Below are positions 44,548 through 53,854 of a stretch of 64,000 nt of DNA, in pieces. Positions within the stretch are counted from its first letter, which is position 1, and each line of letters starts with the position of its first letter. The translations under genes were made by a program, and so were the position numbers. The notes beneath the pieces were generated by a model, which was given only the letters and a program-made list of their open reading frames with translations, was not told where the DNA came from and ran no database searches. Source of the DNA: Virgibacillus oceani (GTDB lineage: Bacteria; Bacillota; Bacilli; Bacillales; Amphibacillaceae); assembly GCF_014638995.1 (NCBI RefSeq), contig NZ_BMFR01000005.1, forward strand, positions 124,001-188,000, read 5' to 3'.

Positions 44548-45735
44548 TCATTTCGATACCGTTAATGTTCCCGTATCATCAAAATTTACCCCAATCGTAA
44601 TAATTACCCATTGAAGCATCGCAATAGAATAATTATTTTGGAACATAGTGAGTTCGAAATTTTCATATATTAAAAATCCTATTAAGAAACAAATAGACCA
44701 GTTTGCTGCAAATTGACGAGAATTCGCGATTAGCGCTCTCCAGATTGTGAACACAAATACTATGAACATAATAAGACCAATGATGCCAATTTCCAGAAAT
44801 AGTTGTATATATTGATTATGTGCAGTTAAGTTCATATCTGTTACATTTCTTGCACTAATTCCAGTTCCTGATCCCATAATAGGATGCTCAACAGCCTTAT
44901 GTATTACCTTAGCCCATAATTCTCCTCTTCCAGAGTAAAGGTTTTTGCCAAATAGCTGCAAACTTAGGTCATTTAACATTATACCTATTTTTGTATGCTG
45001 AAGAATAATATAAATAACTATAAAAGTCATGTTCGCGATAATCGTCATTCCTAGCAAGTATTTATAGAATCGCTTCGCTTGTTTCATAACGATCCAAACA
45101 CCGATCGTAATACAGAGTCCAATCATAACAGCCCTTGAACCAGTAGCATAAATAAGCATTAAATCCATTAAGAACACGATAAAAATAACTACTTTCAACA
45201 TATTTCCACAATATTTTAATACAGTAAATTTAAAATATACTGTGGTAAATAGAAAAATTGCCAAATAGTTTTGATTCCTGTAAACACTTCTGAATGGCTG
45301 ATTCGAATGATCAAATTGCATCCATTGTACAAAGATCAAAATTGTAACTACACACAACAAATATGCGATTATTTTAATATGACTTGGCTTCCATTTCATG
45401 CTAGATGACCAAATAATAAACATAAATAGGAAGGCTAACTGAAAAAATTCCCATAGCGTACTATAGGAACTAGATAAATAACTAATAAAATATGTAAGCA
45501 AAAATAAAACAGCCACAATTCGTATCGTATTTACCTGTTTACTTCTCCTCCATTTAAACCTATACAAGCTGAAAAGAAATAAAAATAACGAAGCAATTAA
45601 TGACACATTAATACTAACATTTCCAAATGTAGTCAGCATTTCTGACTGCATTCGATACATCGTATTTAAAATTAATAACAATGCTAATCCCGCAATTACA
45701 GTCAACTCTAGTTTATTTTCCCATTCATTATTCAT
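44548..45735 (-). CDS. O-antigen ligase (WaaL/RfaL)-like membrane protein
   Basis: 395 residues with about 11-12 helices and an outside loop carrying GSGTGISARNVTDMNLTAHN, followed by QYIQLFLEIGIIGL. This conserved HNxYIQ...E.G..G region is the signature of the O-antigen ligase/Wzy superfamily. In Gram-positive bacteria such proteins join or transfer lipid-linked glycans. It is 87 bases upstream of the double-domain TagF-like gene on the same strand. It may polymerise or attach a side polymer, or glycosylate teichoic acid outside the cell. Confidence 0.78.
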   Translation of the reverse strand: MNNEWENKLELTVIAGLALLLILNTMYRMQSEMLTTFGNVSINVSLIASLFLFLFSLYRFKWRRSKQVNTIRIVAVLFLLTYFISYLSSSYSTLWEFFQLAFLFMFIIWSSSMKWKPSHIKIIAYLLCVVTILIFVQWMQFDHSNQPFRSVYRNQNYLAIFLFTTVYFKFTVLKYCGNMLKVVIFIVFLMDLMLIYATGSRAVMIGLCITIGVWIVMKQAKRFYKYLLGMTIIANMTFIVIYIILQHTKIGIMLNDLSLQLFGKNLYSGRGELWAKVIHKAVEHPIMGSGTGISARNVTDMNLTAHNQYIQLFLEIGIIGLIMFIVFVFTIWRALIANSRQFAANWSICFLIGFLIYENFELTMFQNNYSIAMLQWVIITIGVNFDDTGTLTVSK

Positions 45736-45951
45736 CTATATCCCTCTTTGTATGATCATCACTAAATTATTCTATCAAATTACTACTCTATTAAAAAGGT
45801 CAATTTTGTGTAATTATTTTGAAATAAACTCTTAACAATCCTGGAATTTATTGCGATAATATATATGTTAAATAGTTTGTCAGTTTATAAAGATCTATTT
45901 GCGCTATATACAAATTATTTAACAAATATTAGAAAGGAGGTCAGTAAGTAA

Positions 45952-48552
45952 TTGAGAAAAGTTCAGCCAGGAAAAGTCACAGTGCTTACCGTTTTTCTAT
46001 TACTAATTCTATCATTTATTACACTAACCCAACATAATAATATTGCATATGCTGCTGGAAATTATCATGGAGTTGCATTAAAATCTCCCACAAATGTTTA
46101 TAGTGATACAAGCAGATCGACTGTCTTAAAATCTTACGATCAAGGCAGTATATTACAGTACACTACATATTCCAGCGATTGGTACAGTGCAGTTGTGTAT
46201 GTTAAAGGTGACTGGCACGAGGGCTATATCCATAAATCAGATGTGGAAAATGTAACAAATGATCAGCAATTACTAAAAGGAATCGGCCTAAACAATAAAA
46301 CACCAGTTTATCAACGTGCTTCTACAGATTCAAAGGTCTGGAAATCCTATAGTGAGGGAACTGTTTTATATTACAAAACATTTACAAGTGATTGGTACGA
46401 AGCTACAGTTTATATCAATGGAAAACGGAAAACGGGCTATATCCATCACTCACACGTGGAGAATATTGTAAACGATCAGAGCCTTCTTAAAGGAATTGGA
46501 TTAAAAGCTCCAACTGCTGTTTATACAAGAGCTTCAACAAGCTCCAGTAAGCTTAAAACTTATGTCCAGGGATCAATCCTTTACTATCAGACATTTACAA
46601 CTGATTGGTACGAAGCTACAGTTTATATCAATGGAAAACGGAAAACGGGCTATATCCATCACTCACATGTGGAGAATATTGTAAACGATCAGAGCCTTCT
46701 TAAAGGAATTGGATTAAAAGCTCCAACTGCTGTTTATACAAGAGCTTCAACAAGCTCCAGTAAGCTTAAGGCTTATGACCAGGGAACCGTCCTTTACTAC
46801 CAAACGTTTACAACTGATTGGTACGAAGCTACAGTTTATATTAATGGAAAACGGCGAACAGGTTATATCCATAAATCCCATGTTGAAAATATAGTTAATC
46901 AGCAGGAACTTTTAAAAGGAATTGGAAGAAAAAATCCTACACCTGTGTTTGCAAAAGCATCCACTAATTCTAGTAAACTAAAAAGCTACCAAGGTGGTAC
47001 CATCCTTTATTATCAGACCTTCACAAGCAACTGGTATGAAGCGAGGATTTATTTGAATGGTAAACCAACAACTGGATACATTCATAGTAGCCATGTGGAA
47101 GGATTATTTAATAAGCAAGAAACATTGGAAGGCAGAGCATTAAAATCAACCACCCATGTATATTCAAAAGCTTCTAGAAGTTCGAAAGTACTAAAAAGCT
47201 ATGGCAATGGCAGTATTTTGAAATTTAGAACTTTTTCTAAAAATTGGTATGAAGCAACAGTGTATGTAGATGGTGTTCGTCGCACAGGCTATATTCATGT
47301 GGACGATGTAGCGACCGATGATATTACGAACATAAATACATACAATTATACGTTCGAATATATGGTTGATAGACAAATGAAATATGGTGGACCAAAAGCT
47401 GATGGGGCTGGAAAAATACCCGCTTCGCGAGAACAGGTTGAATATTATGCCAATCCTTCGAACTTTAAGGAAGGTACCAGAGGCTACTATCAATTCCTGA
47501 ATTTATCCCAGCCTGCGGGATTAAATGCTCGTGAAGTAAATAAAAAAATCCTTGCAGGAAAAGGTTCATTAGAAGGAACTGGACAGGCTTTTATAGATGC
47601 TGGAAAGAAATACAACATTAATGAAGCATACTTGATTGCACATACTTTGCATGAAACAGGAAACGGTACATCAACATTAGCTTCAGGCGTACCAGTAGAT
47701 GCAAAGGGAAATGTTGTGGATAATCCCAAAAATGCTGTATATACTGTATACAACATGTATGGATACGGCGCCAGAGATGCATGTCCTATCAAGTGTGGGG
47801 CGAAATACGCATTTGAACATGAATGGTTTACACCTTCGGATGCAATTTTAGGCGGTGCGAGTGGGGTTTCACAAAACTATATTCAAGCCGGGCAGGATAC
47901 ATTGTACAAGATGAAGTGGAATCCTGAAAATCCAGCAACACACCAATATGCTACACATGTTGCATGGGCATATGCCCAAACAAGGCGAATTGATGCTATT
48001 TACCAGTTAATTAATGACTATACGTTAATCTATGAGGTACCGAAGTTTTTAGATCAACCAGCTTCATCTGGCGATCCAAATGCTAGTAAGGAACCTGATA
48101 ATAGCAATGATACTGACATAGACAGTAAATTCCCTGAGCATTTATATGGCATTACAAATACAGGTGATGTCCATTTAAATCTAAGATCTGAACCTAACGG
48201 AAAAGAGATCGATAATATTCCTAATGGTTCGAAGCTAGAAATAATCGCATCTAATGGTTCATGGTATAAAGTTAAGTATGATGGTACAACCGGTTGGGCA
48301 CACTCTGATTATATCGAATTACTAAACCTTATCAAGATTACACTTGAAGGGTATAATTTGAATGTTCGACCCGAACCATCTACCTCAAAGGATATTGTCG
48401 GCAAAGTAAGTAATGGTGACTTGTTAACTGTTGTATTAGACGGTAATAAGATGGTCCGAAAAGATGAATGGTATCAAGTCTACTATAAAGGTGCCAAAAG
48501 ATGGATAAGTGGGGGCAAGAACGGGACAGAATATGTCTCTATTGAAAAATAA
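45952..48552 (+). CDS. Secreted cell-wall endo-beta-N-acetylglucosaminidase with six tandem wall-binding repeats
   Basis: 866 residues. It starts with TTG behind AGAAAGGAGG. A signal peptide is clear (VLTVFLLLILSFITL, cut near AYA-AG). Six repeats of about 71 residues, each beginning like GIGLKAPTAVYT and containing DWYEATVYINGKR.TGYIH, resemble SH3-type or GW wall-binding modules. A LytD/Atl-type glucosaminidase domain follows, with catalytic Glu568 in AHTLHETGNG and the YNMYGYGARD block. Two bacterial SH3 domains end the protein (about 727-790 and 795-860). It cleaves glycan strands during growth or separation. It has its own transcript, with a terminator at 48558. Confidence 0.92.
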   Translation: MRKVQPGKVTVLTVFLLLILSFITLTQHNNIAYAAGNYHGVALKSPTNVYSDTSRSTVLKSYDQGSILQYTTYSSDWYSAVVYVKGDWHEGYIHKSDVENVTNDQQLLKGIGLNNKTPVYQRASTDSKVWKSYSEGTVLYYKTFTSDWYEATVYINGKRKTGYIHHSHVENIVNDQSLLKGIGLKAPTAVYTRASTSSSKLKTYVQGSILYYQTFTTDWYEATVYINGKRKTGYIHHSHVENIVNDQSLLKGIGLKAPTAVYTRASTSSSKLKAYDQGTVLYYQTFTTDWYEATVYINGKRRTGYIHKSHVENIVNQQELLKGIGRKNPTPVFAKASTNSSKLKSYQGGTILYYQTFTSNWYEARIYLNGKPTTGYIHSSHVEGLFNKQETLEGRALKSTTHVYSKASRSSKVLKSYGNGSILKFRTFSKNWYEATVYVDGVRRTGYIHVDDVATDDITNINTYNYTFEYMVDRQMKYGGPKADGAGKIPASREQVEYYANPSNFKEGTRGYYQFLNLSQPAGLNAREVNKKILAGKGSLEGTGQAFIDAGKKYNINEAYLIAHTLHETGNGTSTLASGVPVDAKGNVVDNPKNAVYTVYNMYGYGARDACPIKCGAKYAFEHEWFTPSDAILGGASGVSQNYIQAGQDTLYKMKWNPENPATHQYATHVAWAYAQTRRIDAIYQLINDYTLIYEVPKFLDQPASSGDPNASKEPDNSNDTDIDSKFPEHLYGITNTGDVHLNLRSEPNGKEIDNIPNGSKLEIIASNGSWYKVKYDGTTGWAHSDYIELLNLIKITLEGYNLNVRPEPSTSKDIVGKVSNGDLLTVVLDGNKMVRKDEWYQVYYKGAKRWISGGKNGTEYVSIEK
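46391..46803 (+). repeat. Nearly identical 213-bp tandem repeats inside the glucosaminidase gene
   Basis: The segment from 46391 to about 46556 recurs from 46604 with a single visible base difference in about 165 bases. A third, more diverged copy begins near 46817. The period is 213 bp (71 codons). Such identity points to recent duplication or gene conversion, and repeat number could change by recombination without breaking the frame. Confidence 0.85.
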
Positions 48553-48557
48553 GAGCT

Positions 48558-48598
48558 AATACACCATATGCAGAACATTGCATATGGTGTATTTTTTT
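48558..48598 (+). terminator. Rho-independent terminator after the glucosaminidase gene
   Basis: AATACACCATATGCA and TGCATATGGTGTATT form a perfect 15-bp stem with a 6-base loop, followed by seven T's in all. Confidence 0.92.
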
Positions 48599-48675
48599 GA
48601 AATAAATTACTGTTTGTATTCAATCTCAAATATAGTATAATAATCTATAATGTTTCTAAATAAATTGAAAAATAT

Positions 48676-48714
48676 TTGTTAAGTTCTTGTAAAAGAATTA
48701 TAGTACACTATATT
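48676..48714 (+). promoter_or_regulatory. Candidate promoter(s) of the first tagD-tagB pair
   Basis: Two overlapping sigma-A-like pairs are seen: TTGTTA-17-TATAGT (48676-48704) and TTGTAA-16-TATATT (48687-48714), 33-43 bases upstream of the tagD ATG. Confidence 0.5.
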
Positions 48715-48746
48715 TACCGCAACAATAATTGGAGGTTTAAAATACA

Positions 48747-49145
48747 ATGAAGAAAGTAATCACATATGGAACATTCGACTTACTTCATACAGGTCACATA
48801 AATATATTGCGCCGCGCTAAAGAACTTGGCGATTATTTGATTGTCGCTATTTCAGCAGATGAATTTAACGCACTTAAAGGCAAGGAAGCATACTACAGTT
48901 TTGAACAGCGTAAGGCTATACTTGAGGCAATACGCTATGTAGATGAAGTAATCCCTGAAAAAAACTGGGAACAGAAAGTCACTGATGTCCAAAAGCATGA
49001 TGTTGACGTTTTTGTAATGGGAGATGACTGGGAAGGTAAATTTGACTTCTTAAAGAATTATTGTCAAGTCGTCTATTTACCAAGAACAGTGGGAATATCG
49101 ACAACAAAAATTAAAAACGACTTACAATTATCCAATAATGGCTAG
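48747..49145 (+). CDS. tagD: Glycerol-3-phosphate cytidylyltransferase (TagD), copy 1
   Basis: 132 residues, the normal TagD length. It makes CDP-glycerol from CTP and glycerol-3-phosphate. The nucleotidyltransferase motif GTFDLLHTGHINIL (with the HxGH signature) and the late RTVGISTTKI block are exact family features. GGAGG precedes the ATG. Its end overlaps the start of a TagB-type gene by 8 bases. The pair is duplicated immediately downstream. Confidence 0.95.
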   Translation: MKKVITYGTFDLLHTGHINILRRAKELGDYLIVAISADEFNALKGKEAYYSFEQRKAILEAIRYVDEVIPEKNWEQKVTDVQKHDVDVFVMGDDWEGKFDFLKNYCQVVYLPRTVGISTTKIKNDLQLSNNG

Positions 49146-50322
49146 AGATTTCGCCATTACCGTGTACCTTTATGTTTTCCAACTATTATTTAACTTTTTC
49201 AAACTGTTTCCCCAAAAGAAGAAAACGGTATTTGTTGCTTCATTTGGGGATAATATTTTGTTTACGTTAAATGAATTGGAAAAACAAATGGATGAACCTG
49301 TTGTTATTCTCAAAACATCCTCCTGCAGAGTTAATTTCAATGTTTTGGATAATAGAACAAACTTAAATTTTGAGCCTGTCAATCTATTACAATGGATTCA
49401 ATCAATCTATCATTTAGCAACTTGTGATAAATTGTTTGTTGATAATTATTTTGGCTTTTTAGCCTCAACGAATTTTAAACCGAATGTACAATGCATTCAA
49501 CTATGGCACGCAGCTGGTGCGATAAAACAATTTGGATTAAAAGACAAATCTATTACTACTAGATCTAAAAATGCTTACAAACGTTTTAATAAAGTATATG
49601 GCCGGTTCACACATGTTACTGTTGGATCTGAAAAAATGGCAGCCATTTTCCGTCAGAGTTTCGGAATTTCCAATGATGTGATCGTACGTAGCGGAATTCC
49701 CAGAAGCGATTTCTTTTTTAACAATCAAAAGAAAAGAATGATTGAGCAGAGTTTACAAAGTGTTTATCCTGCGATTAAACGTAAAAAGGTTATTTTATAT
49801 GCCCCTACCTATCGGGATGATGAACTAAACAAAACTGATATTGTGCTTGAAATTCAAAAGTTAAATGAAGCATTTATTGATGAGTATATATTATTTTTAC
49901 GTTTACACCCTGCAATCAAAAATGATTTTAGTAATAACTACAACGATTTTGTTTACGACGTTTCAAATTATACCGACATCAACCACTTGTTAGTTGTTAC
50001 TGATATATTAATAACGGATTATTCATCTATTCCATTCGAGTTTTCATTGTTAGAGCGCCCGATGATTTTCTTTGCGTATGATTTAGAGAAATACGGGGAA
50101 ACTAGAGGATTTTGGGAAGATTATGAAACACTTGTACCCGGCCCTGTTGTAAGAAACACGAATGATTTGATTCATGCTATTCAGGAAAATAAATTTGATT
50201 TACAGCGAGTAAAGGACTTTGCCAGTCAATGGAATCAATACTCAAGGGGAAGCTCTAGCAAGGCTTTAATTAATACTTTATATACAGAAGAAGAACAATA
50301 CCGTGCAGTCGATCAGAATTAA
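49138..50322 (+). CDS. TagB-type CDP-glycerol glycerophosphotransferase, copy 1
   Basis: 394 residues. A hydrophobic N-terminal segment (TVYLYVFQLLFNFFKLFP) anchors it to the membrane. The transferase domain has IQLWHAAGAIKQFG, VRSGIPRSDFFF, ILYAPTYRDDE, and ITDYSSIPFEFSLLERPMIFFAYD. The similarity to TagB and its coupling to TagD suggest it uses CDP-glycerol made by its own partner, either to prime the linkage unit or to add a modification. It is followed by a terminator and then a second, clearly homologous tagD-tagB pair. Confidence 0.9.
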   Translation: MARDFAITVYLYVFQLLFNFFKLFPQKKKTVFVASFGDNILFTLNELEKQMDEPVVILKTSSCRVNFNVLDNRTNLNFEPVNLLQWIQSIYHLATCDKLFVDNYFGFLASTNFKPNVQCIQLWHAAGAIKQFGLKDKSITTRSKNAYKRFNKVYGRFTHVTVGSEKMAAIFRQSFGISNDVIVRSGIPRSDFFFNNQKKRMIEQSLQSVYPAIKRKKVILYAPTYRDDELNKTDIVLEIQKLNEAFIDEYILFLRLHPAIKNDFSNNYNDFVYDVSNYTDINHLLVVTDILITDYSSIPFEFSLLERPMIFFAYDLEKYGETRGFWEDYETLVPGPVVRNTNDLIHAIQENKFDLQRVKDFASQWNQYSRGSSSKALINTLYTEEEQYRAVDQN

Positions 50323-50328
50323 TGTTTA

Positions 50329-50357
50329 GGGCATCGAATTAATCGATGTCTTTTTTT
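50329..50357 (+). terminator. Terminator between the two tagD-tagB pairs
   Basis: GGCATCGA and TCGATGTC form a stem with one G-T pair, followed by seven T's. It separates the two duplicated units into independent transcripts. Confidence 0.75.
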
Positions 50358-50480
50358 GCGCATTTTTATTACTTCTTTATAAGCTTCTTTCCTATATGCT
50401 GCATAAAATTTTTAGTATCCATAATTATTTTTACTTTCTCATCAAATACTAGCATATAGAATGTATTGGAGGTTGTTATC

Positions 50481-50888
50481 ATGAAAAAAGTAATCACATA
50501 CGGTACCTTTGATTTGCTTCATACTGGACACATTAATTTATTGCGGCGTGCTAATGAATATGGTGATTATCTGGTCGTTGCCATTTCTTCGGATGAATTC
50601 AACGAACTGAAAAACAAAAAAGCATATTACACCTTTGAACAGCGAAAAGCTATATTGGAAGCAGTTCGATATGTCGATGAGGTTATACCAGAAAAATCAT
50701 GGGGACAAAAGGTGGATGATGTTCGAAAACATAACGTTGATGTATTTGTTATGGGTGATGACTGGAAAGGAAAATTTGACTATTTAATGGAATACTGTGA
50801 GGTTATTTACTTGCCTAGAACGGTCGGTATATCAACAACAAAAATAAAAAGGGATCTGGATAAAAAAAAACAATGGTTAGGGAAATAA
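50481..50888 (+). CDS. tagD: Glycerol-3-phosphate cytidylyltransferase (TagD), copy 2
   Basis: 135 residues from the ATG at 50481 (an in-frame TTG at 50466 is inside the ribosome site TTGGAGG). It has the same GTFDLLHTGHINLL and RTVGISTTKI motifs as copy 1. By eye it is roughly 80% identical to the first copy over its length, with differences spread throughout, so the duplication is not recent. Its C-terminus has a short basic tail (KRDLDKKKQWLGK). Its end overlaps the following transferase gene by 16 bases. Confidence 0.94.
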   Translation: MKKVITYGTFDLLHTGHINLLRRANEYGDYLVVAISSDEFNELKNKKAYYTFEQRKAILEAVRYVDEVIPEKSWGQKVDDVRKHNVDVFVMGDDWKGKFDYLMEYCEVIYLPRTVGISTTKIKRDLDKKKQWLGK

Positions 50889-52021
50889 TAATTACTGTAT
50901 ATCTTTTAATTTTCCAAGTGTTTTTTAATTTCTTTAGATTATTTCCCCAACGGAATAAAACAGTCTTTATTGCTTCATTTGGAGATAACATAATGTATAC
51001 CTTAAAGGAATTAGAAAAACAGACGGATGAGCGATTTTTAATCATTAAAACCCCCAAATGTATGGTTAATTTTGAAGGAGTCTCCAATGGGACCGTTCTA
51101 AATTTCACAACTCCTATACATTGGATTCAGTCGGTTTATCATCTTGCTACTGCCAGGATTATATTTATTGACAACTATTATGGCATTTTATCGAAAACTA
51201 ATTTCAGGAATAATGTATTGTGTATTCAATTATGGCATGCTGCTGGGGCAGTTAAAAAATTTGGGCTTCAGGACCCTTCATTAAAATACAGATCGAAGCG
51301 TGCAAATCGGCGTATTAGAAAAGTTTATCAACGATTTACCCATGTAATTGTCGGGACAGAAAAAATGGCCGCTATTTTCCAACAAAGTTTTGGGATTTCA
51401 GATGAAGGTGTTATACGAAGCGGTATACCCCGTACTGATTTTTTCTATAATACTGTTGGGAAACAAATTGTAAAGAAAAAATTACTTCATCAAATTCCCG
51501 TAATTAATAATAAGATTGTCATTTTATATGCACCAACTTTCCGCGACAATGATCCTAATAGCACTGAAATCGCCATTGATGTTAGGAAGTACTGTGATGC
51601 GCTATGCGATGATTACGTGTTACTTTTACGGCTTCATCCTTCCATTAAACATGATTTTCATAATGAATTCCCCGGGATAGTCTATGACGTTTCTACTATT
51701 CCTGATGTCAATCATTTACTCGTTATTACAGATATTTTAATTACAGACTATTCATCCATTCCATTCGAATTTTCACTATTGGAACGGCCAATGATTTTCT
51801 TTGCTTATGATTTGGAAAGATATGAACGAACAAGGGGATTTTGGGAGGATTATGAAAAGCTTGTACCGGGACCAGTGGTGAAAAACACAGATGACTTAAT
51901 TGAAGTCATTGAAGAAGGTCATTTTGATATGCAGCGTGTAAGAGAATTTGCTGCGCTATGGAATCAGTATTCAACAGGAACATCCAGTAAACAGCTTATT
52001 AAAGCAATCTATGAAGGCTGA
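50873..52021 (+). CDS. TagB-type CDP-glycerol glycerophosphotransferase, copy 2
   Basis: 382 residues, homologous over its full length to 49138-50322. It has the N-terminal anchor TVYLLIFQVFFNFFRLFP, IQLWHAAGAVKKFG, IRSGIPRTDFFY, ILYAPTFRDND and the identical ITDYSSIPFEFSLLERPMIFFAYD. It is translationally coupled to the second tagD by overlap. The two enzymes may act in sequence (TagB primase plus a second glycerol-phosphate addition) or supply different polymers. No polymerase-sized C-terminal extension is present. Confidence 0.9.
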   Translation: MVREIIITVYLLIFQVFFNFFRLFPQRNKTVFIASFGDNIMYTLKELEKQTDERFLIIKTPKCMVNFEGVSNGTVLNFTTPIHWIQSVYHLATARIIFIDNYYGILSKTNFRNNVLCIQLWHAAGAVKKFGLQDPSLKYRSKRANRRIRKVYQRFTHVIVGTEKMAAIFQQSFGISDEGVIRSGIPRTDFFYNTVGKQIVKKKLLHQIPVINNKIVILYAPTFRDNDPNSTEIAIDVRKYCDALCDDYVLLLRLHPSIKHDFHNEFPGIVYDVSTIPDVNHLLVITDILITDYSSIPFEFSLLERPMIFFAYDLERYERTRGFWEDYEKLVPGPVVKNTDDLIEVIEEGHFDMQRVREFAALWNQYSTGTSSKQLIKAIYEG

Positions 52022-52052
52022 TAAGTATTCGCTTTTCCCCTTCTTAACACTT

Positions 52053-52061
52053 TGGTATAAT
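52053..52061 (+). promoter_or_regulatory. Extended -10 box upstream of a small membrane protein gene
   Basis: TGGTATAAT combines a perfect -10 hexamer with the extended TGn motif, 40 bases before the small gene. No good -35 box is needed or seen. Confidence 0.5.
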
Positions 52062-52101
52062 TTTAAGTGGGATAAAAAGTGCTATTTTGGGGGTATTTAG
52101 C

Positions 52102-52266
52102 ATGAACAAAACTCGCCTTATTATAATAGGCATTGCTCTGTTTGTTTACACTCTTGCTATTATCGGTCTAACTACGATGATTGTTTATCCAGATCCGAAT
52201 AAGGAAGATGGTTTACCGACTGAACAGCAAGATTGCAACTGTGTCGATGACAGTGGGGTTGAATGA
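52102..52266 (+). CDS. Small single-pass membrane protein (54 residues)
   Basis: The ATG at 52102 has GGGGG 8 bases upstream. The translation has one membrane helix (residues 5-29, LIIIGIALFVYTLAIIGLTT) and then a short acidic outside tail with two cysteines (DCNCVDD). The extended -10 promoter ahead and the strong terminator behind fit an independent mini-gene. I do not recognise a family, and it is shorter than most ORF callers accept. Confidence 0.65.
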   Translation: MNKTRLIIIGIALFVYTLAIIGLTTMIVYPDPNKEDGLPTEQQDCNCVDDSGVE

Positions 52267-52280
52267 ATAGGGCCATATAT

Positions 52281-52318
52281 AAAAACCTTTGTTCCTAGCT
52301 GCGGAACAAAGGTTTTTT
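52281..52318. terminator. Bidirectional terminator between the small gene and the permease gene
   Basis: AAAAACCTTTGTTCC pairs perfectly with GGAACAAAGGTTTTT around a 7-base loop. It has A's on one side and T's on the other, between convergent genes. Confidence 0.92.
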
Positions 52319-52321
52319 ATA

Positions 52322-53779
52322 TTATTCATTCTCCACTTCAATCTTCTTATTACCTAAAATCAAGTAATTCAATTCCTCTTTTGGTATCTTATTAAACTCT
52401 GTCCTTTTTGCTAAATAGAATACAAATCCTAATACCACCCAAGCAATTAACGCGATTCTGGATTCAATACCAAGAAATGCAGGTGATCCCGGAATTAGCA
52501 GAAGTCCGATAAACGTTAAACTTGCAAGCATACCGATGACAGAAATGAATTTTTTACCCGGTGCGACGACATGCTTTTCAGGATTGAATTCACTATCCAT
52601 TGACCATTTAAAAATGCTGAATGCCGTGTAGCATGTATAGAAATAAGCGATCGATACTCCAATTGAAGACATATCTACTACCCATAACAACGCTTCACGA
52701 CCGAACCAAGGTGCAAGCATTGCGACTATTGCTGTGAAAATAATTCCCGCATACGGTGTTTTATATTTTGGATGAACTTTAGAAAATACTTCTGGGATAA
52801 TCTTCGCACGTGACATGGCGAATAATAGACGGCTTGATGAAATGATAAATCCGTTTAATCCTGTGAAAATCCCCATGCTAAGCGCAACTACTAATAGTAC
52901 TAATCCAAGTGTTCCAAGTACATCTTGAATTGCTACAGCAGTTCCCCAGATATGATTTTCCGCGGCTAGCGCTTCCCATGGGCTTGCCATTGCTGTTGCG
53001 ATAATCATAAAGCTATACAATAGTGCTGCGAAAAGAATTGCTAAAATGATGAGACTAAATGCTTTCTTTGATGAAAAGTTGAATTCCTCGGCGGCCTGTG
53101 GAACATTGTCAAATCCAACATATGCCCAAGGCGCAATTGCGACAATTGATATAATTGCTGCAAACATTGTTGTGTCAGTTGGGAAATATGGCTTCACATT
53201 ATCAAATGTTGTTCCAGGGTCTACCCCAACTAAGACAGTAATGGCAAGAACCCCAACTAGCATGATGACACAGAAGATAAACTGTATGCTTCCTGATAAA
53301 CCTGTGCCGCGTATGTTTAAATAAGCAAACACAATTAGTGCAGCAGAGGCAATGATAACCTCCATTCCATATACATCCCAACCAGCAATTTGATACATAT
53401 GAAGATTTTCAATTACTTTCGGGAAAACAAATTTAAACATTAATGCAAATGCGGAGGCATTAAGTGCGACAATACATATGTATCCTAATGTTAAAAACCA
53501 TCCACATATAAATGCATGTATTCGTCCAAGACTAACAAAGGCGTATGCAAACTCTCCTCCTGAAACAGGAAAACTTTTTATTAAAAATCCATAACTGACG
53601 GCGATTAGCATCATTAACACTGCACCAATTAAGAAACCAATGATTACACCGATTGGACCACCAGTGCCCATCCAGACTGTTGGCTGTACGAATGCGCCCC
53701 AGCCAATCGATGAACCTAAGGCTATCGCCCAGACCCAGTGCGGCTTTAATGACTTCTTCAGCTTCGTTCGCTCTTCCAT
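52322..53779 (-). CDS. APC-superfamily amino acid permease
   Basis: A 485-residue transporter with about 12 helices. The first helix carries the APC substrate-loop motif (IALGSSIGWGAFVQPTVWM), and SFPVSGGEFAYAFVSLGRIHAF and WAYVGFDNVPQAAEEFNF follow. It probably imports an amino acid or amine with a cation. AAGGAG precedes the ATG. It is a single-gene unit between a promoter at about 53.83 kb and a shared terminator. The substrate cannot be told. Confidence 0.9.
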   Translation of the reverse strand: MEERTKLKKSLKPHWVWAIALGSSIGWGAFVQPTVWMGTGGPIGVIIGFLIGAVLMMLIAVSYGFLIKSFPVSGGEFAYAFVSLGRIHAFICGWFLTLGYICIVALNASAFALMFKFVFPKVIENLHMYQIAGWDVYGMEVIIASAALIVFAYLNIRGTGLSGSIQFIFCVIMLVGVLAITVLVGVDPGTTFDNVKPYFPTDTTMFAAIISIVAIAPWAYVGFDNVPQAAEEFNFSSKKAFSLIILAILFAALLYSFMIIATAMASPWEALAAENHIWGTAVAIQDVLGTLGLVLLVVALSMGIFTGLNGFIISSSRLLFAMSRAKIIPEVFSKVHPKYKTPYAGIIFTAIVAMLAPWFGREALLWVVDMSSIGVSIAYFYTCYTAFSIFKWSMDSEFNPEKHVVAPGKKFISVIGMLASLTFIGLLLIPGSPAFLGIESRIALIAWVVLGFVFYLAKRTEFNKIPKEELNYLILGNKKIEVENE

Positions 53780-53825
53780 GATTTAACTCCTTTTGTGTTA
53801 CATCAGATTTTTTGGAACTATACTA

Positions 53826-53854
53826 GTTATATCAAAGATGGAATATTGTCGCAA
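53826..53854 (-). promoter_or_regulatory. Candidate promoter of the permease gene
   Basis: On the minus strand TTGCGA (53849-53854) and TATAAC (53826-53831) are 17 bases apart, about 50 bases upstream of the ATG. The rest of the 260-base gap to 54041 shows nothing clear. Confidence 0.45.
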
